From assembly GCA_035762175.1 (NCBI GenBank), contig DASTPP010000012.1:41203-105202 (forward strand): a DNA stretch of 64,000 nucleotides, read 5' to 3'. This document shows positions 59,053-64,000 of this stretch, one piece after another. The stretch comes from DASTPP01 sp035762175. Lineage in GTDB: Bacteria; Myxococcota_A; Polyangia; Polyangiales; Polyangiaceae. Made by a program: the position numbers and the translations under genes. The notes below the pieces were generated by a model. It saw only the letters and a list, made by a program, of their open reading frames with translations. It was not told where the DNA came from and searched no databases. Position 1 is the first letter of the stretch. Every line of letters begins with the position of its first letter.

Positions 59053-59460
59053 CGCCGGCGGGGCCGTGCTTCGGCTTTCACCTTCTGCGGCTTCGCCGCA
59101 TCCGCCTCTTCTCCGTATTGCGCCTCGCTGCGCCGTCGCCTCGGCCGCGGCGCGGGCGCCTCGTCCGTCGATCCGACGCCGCTGCCCGGTTGCCACGTCC
59201 GGCGCAGCGCGCGCACGCGCTCGTCGGGCGGCCGTGCGCGCAAAAAGGCGAGCCAGGCCGCCATCGTGACCTCGGGCCGGCCGAGCGCCGCACCACGACG
59301 AGGGCCCCGGCCGGCCGGGCCTGCACGCGCAGGCGCGCCGGCGACGACAAGCTCTGCCGGAGCCCGCCGTCGTCGTCGTCGGGCAGGAGCCGCGCGAGCA
59401 GATCTTCGCGGGCCTCGCCGCGGTGCTCTTCGCCCGAGCGGGCCGAGCGCGGCCGAGGTG
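59031..59460 (-). pseudogene. Broken minus-strand gene at the cluster's right edge
   Basis: The minus strand carries LLARLLPDDDDGGLRQSLSS and ARLRVQARPAGALVVVRRSA in one frame. After an apparent one-base shift, MAAWLAFLRARPPDERVRAL and RRTWQPGSG follow in the next, ending in a basic tail at 59031 inside the exporter gene. Composition is that of the native genes. I read it as a native gene fragment cut off where the lower-GC cluster begins. No family is recognised. Confidence 0.35.
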
Positions 59461-59471
59461 CTCGGGCGAGC

Positions 59472-59507
59472 CTAGAGCACCGACCGGAAATCCGGTCGGT
59501 GCTCTAG
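59472..59507. terminator. Perfect 36-nt palindromic hairpin
   Basis: CTAGAGCACCGACCGGA and its reverse complement form a 17-bp stem with an AA centre. It is bidirectional and sits between the end of the acquired cluster and the convergent aminotransferase gene. AAATT follows on the plus side. It shares the CTAGAGC/GCTCTAG ends with the 39.4-kb palindrome. Confidence 0.6.
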
Positions 59508-59531
59508 AAATTGCTCGAACCGATAGCCGCT

Positions 59532-59569
59532 CGACCGCACCATGCCCGAGAACGGGCATGGTGCGGTCG
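59532..59569 (-). terminator. Second strong hairpin after the aminotransferase gene
   Basis: CGACCGCACCATGCCCG / CGGGCATGGTGCGGTCG form a 17-bp stem with an AGAA loop, 6 bp past the minus-strand stop at 59575. There is no long T-run, so termination would rest on the stem alone. Confidence 0.55.
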
Positions 59570-59574
59570 GCGCT

Positions 59575-60789
59575 CTAGTCGACGAAGTTCTCGCGGTCGC
59601 CGGCGAGCCCCTCTTCGAGGGCGGCCATGCCGGCGGCGACGTCGAGCTTCACGCCCTCGCGGGCGAAGCTCATGCCGAGCGCGTAGAGCGCCTTGAAGAG
59701 GTTGTGCGAGCGGCACTGCTCGCCCATCTGCCCGATGCGCACGATGTTGAGGCCGAAGGCGCCGCTGATCTCGACGCGGAAGGCCCGGGTCATGTAGTCG
59801 CGGACGCGGGCCCCGTCGACGCCCTCGGGCAGCGCGACGGCGACGACGCTGTTCAGGCGCACGTCCTTCGGGGCGAAGGGCGAGAGGCCCATCGCCTCGA
59901 GGCCCGCCTGCAGCGCGAGCGAGCTCATCTCGTGGCGCCGGAAGCGGCGCTCGAGCGTCTCTTCGGCGACGAGCCGCAACGCCTCGTGCAGGGCGAGCAC
60001 GCCGGGCACGGGCGCGGTGTAGTGGTACTGCTGCGCGCCCCAGAACCGCTGCGCGCGCAGGGCGTCGTAGCACCAGTGCGGGCGCGGCTGGGGGCGCCGC
60101 TCGACCACGGCCCAGGCGTCGGCCGAGAACGCGCAAATCGACACCCCGGGGATGGAACTGAGCGCCTTCTGCCCGCCCGTCAGCGCGACGTCGACCCCCC
60201 ACGCGTCGACCCGCACCGGCATGGCCGTGAGGGTGACGACCGCGTCGACCACGGTGAGCGCGCCCTGCTCTTTCGCGTACTTGCAGATGGCGGGCAGCTC
60301 GACGAGCTTGACGCCGCACGACGTCTCGCCGTGCGCCATCGTGACGACGTCGTAGCGCGCCCGGGCGAAGGCGTCGCGCACGTCGGCGAGCGAGACGGGC
60401 CGGCCCGGCGGGCCCTCGAGGCGCGTGACCTCGGCGCCGACGCCGGCGGCCATCTCGCCGAGCCGCGCGCCGAAGGTGCCGTTGCTCAGGCTGAGCACCC
60501 GGCGCCCGGGCCAGCAGAGGTTCGACACCGCCATCTCCATCGCGGCCGAGGCCGGGCCGGCGAGGCCGATGATCTTGTCGCTTTGCGTCTGGAACGCATA
60601 CCCCGCCATCTGCTTCACGTTGCGGACCACCCGGTCCATCGTCGGGCCGAGGTGGTTGATGATCATGCCGTTGGCCTGGGCGACCGCCTGGGGTATGGGC
60701 ACCGGCCCCGCGCCCATCAAGAGCAGCGGCTCGGTCGGCAAGATGGCGGCGAGGGGGGTGGTCGGCGGGGGCGCGATCGAGAACGTCAT
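59575..60789 (-). CDS. Alanine-glyoxylate/serine-pyruvate-type aminotransferase
   Basis: A 404-residue class V PLP aminotransferase. MGAGPVPIPQAVAQANGMII gives the family's N-terminal signature. IIGLAGPASAAMEMAVSNLC binds the cofactor phosphate, VVDAVVT holds Asp182 and catalytic Lys208 lies in LTGGQKALSSIPG. It could act in glyoxylate detoxification, serine metabolism or aminoethylphosphonate degradation; the exact donor is not fixed by sequence. The upstream in-frame extension is low complexity, so the ATG at 60789 is preferred, although it lacks a clear Shine-Dalgarno sequence. Confidence 0.83.
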   Translation of the reverse strand: MTFSIAPPPTTPLAAILPTEPLLLMGAGPVPIPQAVAQANGMIINHLGPTMDRVVRNVKQMAGYAFQTQSDKIIGLAGPASAAMEMAVSNLCWPGRRVLSLSNGTFGARLGEMAAGVGAEVTRLEGPPGRPVSLADVRDAFARARYDVVTMAHGETSCGVKLVELPAICKYAKEQGALTVVDAVVTLTAMPVRVDAWGVDVALTGGQKALSSIPGVSICAFSADAWAVVERRPQPRPHWCYDALRAQRFWGAQQYHYTAPVPGVLALHEALRLVAEETLERRFRRHEMSSLALQAGLEAMGLSPFAPKDVRLNSVVAVALPEGVDGARVRDYMTRAFRVEISGAFGLNIVRIGQMGEQCRSHNLFKALYALGMSFAREGVKLDVAAGMAALEEGLAGDRENFVD

Positions 60790-61001
60790 GGGGGGCGTCG
60801 TTTTCAGCACGGGCGGGGGGTAACGGCCGGCCGAGCGTGGGCCAGAAGGCGCGGCGCGGCAATCGGCGAGCGCTCCCGCGGGCCGCCCGCCCGGTGCGGC
60901 CGCAGGCGGGGCTTCGGGGGGCGGGGCCTGCACAGGCCAGGCGGCAGCGAAAAAACGACGCCTGCGGCCGCGCCGGGCGGGCCGCGGGGGCACAAAACGG
61001 C

Positions 61002-61034
61002 GGAGCGCCGCGCGACAGGGGTCGGCGGCGCTCC
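61002..61034 (-). terminator. Intrinsic terminator after the M36 protease gene
   Basis: GGAGCGCCGC / GCGGCGCTCC form a 10-bp stem with a 13-nt loop. Read on the minus strand, it is followed by GCCGTTTTGTG. It lies 135 bp past the protease stop. Confidence 0.5.
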
Positions 61035-61168
61035 GGGGGGGGTTACGTTCGGGCGCTAGAGCGCCGGCCCCCCCCTGCCCGTGCGGGCACGGGGCGGTCG
61101 AGCGGCTCTCGCTTCGAGCTCGCTCGAGGGCGTCGACCGGGGTTTCCGGCCGGCGCCCTCGCGGCGCG

Positions 61169-63304
61169 TCACTGGCACTCGGCCGGGAGCGCGAACGACT
61201 CGGTCACCTCGATCTTGCTGCCCTTCTTGACCGTCTTCGCACCGACGCCGATGCCCTGGGCGGCGAAGCCGCGCCAGATGGCGCACTGGCGGACGGAGTT
61301 GCCGGCGGTCGCCTGCAGCATGCCGTCGCGCATCTCCTGGAAGGCGGGGCCGGCGGGCGTGAAGTTCATGCCCTGGACGAAGTCGTGCAGCGTGTCGTCG
61401 GCGGTGAGGCCCGCGGCGACGTAGTTGCCGCGCACCTTCCACATGGCGGCGGCGTAAATCTCGCCGTCGTTGTGGACCCCGGCGCCGGTCACGTCCTTGA
61501 GCGTGAGCGGGTAGCCCTCGTACGGGAAGCGGCGGATGCCGGCCGCGCTGTCGGACGAGTACTCGCCGATGGTCGGGTCGCCGTTGAGGAGGAACGCGAG
61601 CACGTCGCTGGCGCCCTCGCCGAGCGCGCCCGAGAGCGGGCCGCTCATGTTGCCGATCATGCGCCAGCTCAGGCCGTGGCCGTACTCGTGGAAGACGATG
61701 TCCGAGTCGAGGTCGCTGTCGATGCGCAGCGGCGGCGCCGGGTTGGTGTGCAGGTTCGAGGCCGCGCCCGCCAGGGCCTTGAGCGCGGCGCCGGCGTTCT
61801 GCGTCACCATCGCCGACGGGATGGTGATGGTGGCGTCGTCGCCGCCGGGGCCGAACGCGCCGGTGTCGCCGCCCTGGTTGTTGGCGATGACGACGGCGAC
61901 GGCGCCGGCGAGCTGCGCGTTCTTCACCTTGATGGTGAAGCTGCAGGTGCCGCGGTCGACGACCGCCACCTTGCCCGCGAGCGAGCCGGCGGGGCTCGCC
62001 TCGCAGCCGTCGGACGCCGCGCCCGTGCCGTCGTCGACGACCGCCAGGGCGCCGCCCGCGCCGTCGGCGGTGGTGCCGGGGCCGAACGCCGAGGCGAACG
62101 CGCCGAAGCTCGAGCCGCCCGCGGTGACCTCGGCGGAGGGCGAGCTGCCGCTCCAGAGGAACATCTGCATGCGCGGCGCCGAGCCGTCGCGCGGCGTCGC
62201 GAAGTTCGCGTTGTCGAGGCCGCCGCCGTCCTGCGCCTCGGCGTTGACCGCGTCGCCGCCCTTGCCGCCGCGGCCGAAGTTGTCCGCCTGGAAGTTGCCG
62301 GCCGCCTCGTCGAAGCCGTGGGCGTAGAGCCGGTCGTGCACGAGGTTGTTCAGGTAGAACAGGTTCTGCGTCGCCACGTCCAGGTTCGCGGCCGTGCCCG
62401 GCGACTGGCTGAGGTCGGCCGTCGCGAGGAAGTTGCCGTCGCCGACCGCCGTGCCGCCCGGGTCGGGCACGTTGTCGGAGACCGCGTCGATGTACGCGCG
62501 GACGTTGTTGCCGGAGATGTCGGTCGAGCGCTGCGCCCCCGCGCCGAGCCAGCCGGCCGGCGACTCGACGGTCGAGCCCGCGGCCGGGCCGCTCACGACG
62601 ACCTGGCCGCCCTTGCCCGGGTCTTCGACGAAGACGCGGTAGCTGTCGTTCTGGGTGCGGCGCTCGGTCGAGACGACGTCGCCGTTGCCGGCCACGAGGG
62701 TCTCGTCGAGCTGGTTGTTGCGCGCGACCCACGTCTCGACCAGAAAGCCCTGGCGCACCGCGCCGCCGTCGTCGACGTACGCGACGCGCTCGACGCTCGG
62801 GTCGCGGTGAAAGAGCGAGCCGCGCGCGAAGCGCGCCGCGTTGCCGCTCGCCGAGACCTGCGCCGGCGTCGCCACCGCGAGGCCGAGGCCGCGCAGCGCG
62901 GCCCCCAGCGCGTCGCGCTCGGCGATGCTCGGCGCGGCGGCCGGCGCGGCGGGGGCGAGCTTCGCGATGACGTGGGTGAGTTCGTTGCGCTCGTTGACCG
63001 CCGCCTTCACGTACGCGCCGTGCACGCGCAGGCCGTCGACGTACTGCTCGAAGCGGACGTGCGAGACGCCCGCGCCCGGGAGCTCGTCGGCGACCCGGAG
63101 GTCGGCGTTCGTCTTGAGAAAGCCGCGCACGAGGTCGAGGCGCGACGCGTTGGAGCCCGAGGCCCCCGGCCTCACCTGAATGACCCGGGCGCCGTCGTTC
63201 GAGGTCGTCTCGTCGCCCTCGGGCGTCGAATCGCCGGCACACGCAGAGACGAGGCCCGCCGCGGCGAGACCCAGCACAATCAGACCAAAGGATTGAATAC
63301 GCAT
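61169..63304 (-). CDS. Secreted M36 (fungalysin-type) zinc metalloprotease
   Basis: A 711-residue lipoprotein-type precursor (Cys22, AAGLVSAC). An N-terminal FTP-like propeptide (RVHGAYVKAAVNERNELTHV) precedes the M36 catalytic domain (YIDAVSDNVPDPGGTAVGDG, LFYLNNLVHDRLYAHGFDEA). A protease-associated insert contains VAVVDRGTCSFTIKVKNAQL. The zinc motif is HEYGH at 539-543, with third ligand Glu563 (GEGASDVLAF). All catalytic residues are present, so an active extracellular protease is expected. GAAGAGGT lies about 10 nt before the ATG at 63304. Related proteases are common in predatory myxobacteria. Confidence 0.93.
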   Translation of the reverse strand: MRIQSFGLIVLGLAAAGLVSACAGDSTPEGDETTSNDGARVIQVRPGASGSNASRLDLVRGFLKTNADLRVADELPGAGVSHVRFEQYVDGLRVHGAYVKAAVNERNELTHVIAKLAPAAPAAAPSIAERDALGAALRGLGLAVATPAQVSASGNAARFARGSLFHRDPSVERVAYVDDGGAVRQGFLVETWVARNNQLDETLVAGNGDVVSTERRTQNDSYRVFVEDPGKGGQVVVSGPAAGSTVESPAGWLGAGAQRSTDISGNNVRAYIDAVSDNVPDPGGTAVGDGNFLATADLSQSPGTAANLDVATQNLFYLNNLVHDRLYAHGFDEAAGNFQADNFGRGGKGGDAVNAEAQDGGGLDNANFATPRDGSAPRMQMFLWSGSSPSAEVTAGGSSFGAFASAFGPGTTADGAGGALAVVDDGTGAASDGCEASPAGSLAGKVAVVDRGTCSFTIKVKNAQLAGAVAVVIANNQGGDTGAFGPGGDDATITIPSAMVTQNAGAALKALAGAASNLHTNPAPPLRIDSDLDSDIVFHEYGHGLSWRMIGNMSGPLSGALGEGASDVLAFLLNGDPTIGEYSSDSAAGIRRFPYEGYPLTLKDVTGAGVHNDGEIYAAAMWKVRGNYVAAGLTADDTLHDFVQGMNFTPAGPAFQEMRDGMLQATAGNSVRQCAIWRGFAAQGIGVGAKTVKKGSKIEVTESFALPAECQ

Positions 63305-63849
63305 GTTGGTGTCTACCTCTTCAATTAGGGGCTGGGCATGACAGGCACGACCGATGCACGCACTGAGGCCACCGAAACGCTTGGCAAGCACGTGCCGTTT
63401 TTCTTCGTGACAACGGAATGACGCCTGACACGGAGCCCTAGCCCGGCCTCGGCCGTGCATGTCCGGTTACGCACCCCGAATGGTTGCGCTCTTCGAATGA
63501 CGTTGGCTCGGCCCTCGCGATGGCGCGCCGGGCCGCCGGCTTCTCTATCCCTTTATGTACTCTCGTTGCTCGCCGCTTACGGGTTCGCTTCGCCCGCCGC
63601 GCGGACGCCCGCGGCGCCCCCCGAAGCGGCTCTCGCCCGGGTCGATTCGGCCTGCGCCGGCGAGGCGACGGCTCGGCCCGTGACGAACGGAGCTCGGCAA
63701 CGAGGGCCGGGCCGCCCCCGCGCGAGCGCCGGGCGGGCGGTCGGCGCGCGCCACCGGCCGCGGCGGCCGGTGGCGCCGCGACCGGGGCGGAGCGTGCGCG
63801 CGGGGCCGCCCCGCCTTACGACGAGGGGGCCGCCGCGCCGTCGCCCCGC
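63305..63849. other. Intergenic, no confident gene
   Basis: Leader of the M36 gene, then GC-rich sequence. A plus-strand frame at 63455-63856 contains one hydrophobic segment (LSLYVLSLLAAYGFASPAAR) but then becomes Arg/Pro-rich low complexity, so I do not call it. No repeat or hairpin stands out. Confidence 0.4.
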
Positions 63850-64000
63850 TCAGTAGAGCGCGTTCAGCGCCGTGACGTCGCTGCTCGTCCACTCGCCGCT
63901 CTCGCTCGAGCGGAAGCACGAGTTCATGACCGAGCCGCCCACGACCGCGCCCGTCGGCGTGCCGGGGATGTGAATCGCGCCCACCGTGCTCTGCCCCTCG
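63850..64000 (-). CDS. M57-type metalloprotease, C-terminal part (runs off the window)
   Basis: Only the last 49 codons are present: VGAIHIPGTPTGAVVGGSVM, NSCFRSSESGEWTSSDVTAL, NALY and a TGA at 63850. This tail (VGAIHIPGTP, then a Cys-containing segment and SSDVTALNALY) is characteristic of the myxobacterial dual-action HEIGH metallopeptidases of family M57. The catalytic HEIGH motif would lie upstream, beyond position 64000. It is a third secreted protease gene in this window. Confidence 0.7.
   Translation of the reverse strand, partial: EGQSTVGAIHIPGTPTGAVVGGSVMNSCFRSSESGEWTSSDVTALNALY

Noticed and set aside
63455..63856. Plus-strand frame with one hydrophobic segment
   Set aside because: Beyond the hydrophobic part it is Arg/Pro low complexity and ends antisense to the M57 gene.

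Overview
The window looks like chromosomal DNA of a very GC-rich myxobacterium (Myxococcota, probably Polyangia). The signs are: dense third-position G/C; many lipoproteins; thrombospondin-type-3/OmpA proteins, one ending in a MYXO-CTERM-like tail; an ECF-type sigma factor paired with a Ser/Thr kinase-TPR protein; RsbR-type STAS regulators; and secreted M36, M57 and S8 proteases. No rRNA or tRNA gene and no CRISPR array was seen.

Layout. 0.6-3.4 kb (minus strand mostly): a hypothetical protein, a frameshifted upstream partner, a ParE/RelE-type toxin gene with an amber stop at codon 5 and its intact antitoxin, and a nuclease remnant. 3.5-3.8 kb: six copies of a 42-bp palindromic repeat. 4-5.8 kb: two lipoproteins, the second frameshifted. 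5.8-9.7 kb: a divergent sigma factor / zf-HC2-kinase-TPR pair. 10-14.6 kb: PAS-STAS and sensor+STAS regulators flanking a secreted beta-helix lipoprotein. 15.7-17.9 kb: DUF4349 lipoprotein, small lipoprotein, SDR oxidoreductase. 18-22.6 kb: OmpA and calcium-repeat surface proteins. 23-28 kb: hypothetical membrane protein, hybrid histidine kinase, DEAH helicase. 28.5-37.2 kb: a polyamine module, in which a PotD/A/B/C-like importer is followed by an aminobutyraldehyde-type dehydrogenase, a GABA-type aminotransferase and a convergent Tat-exported flavin amine oxidase. Together they could take putrescine or a related amine to GABA and succinate semialdehyde. 38-46 kb: pirin, a DNA-methyltransferase-like protein, PAP2 phosphatase, a Cys-rich protein and a subtilase.

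46-59 kb: a degraded stretch (truncated sigma-54 activator, IS66-type fragment, about 1 kb without a clear gene) is followed by a compact one-direction cluster at 48.1-59.05 kb that differs visibly from its surroundings: lower GC, relaxed codon use, regular Shine-Dalgarno sequences. It encodes a DUF2000 protein, a heme-oxygenase-like diiron oxidase, an ATP-grasp ligase, an MFS exporter, a 2-oxoglutarate/Fe(II) oxygenase, a complete five-gene Dpp/Opp-type ABC importer and a LysE-type exporter. I read it as a horizontally acquired pathway for a small amino-acid-derived metabolite, made without NRPS or PKS, exported and probably re-imported (metallophore or antimetabolite). It is the best candidate here for an undescribed system. 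Its end overlaps a broken minus-strand gene, which suggests an insertion edge.

59.5-64 kb: hairpin terminators, a PLP aminotransferase, an M36 fungalysin-type metalloprotease, and the C-terminus of an M57-type metalloprotease running off the window. Many native genes carry single-base frameshifts in G/C runs; these may be real decay or assembly indels and limit confidence in 3' ends and pseudogene calls.
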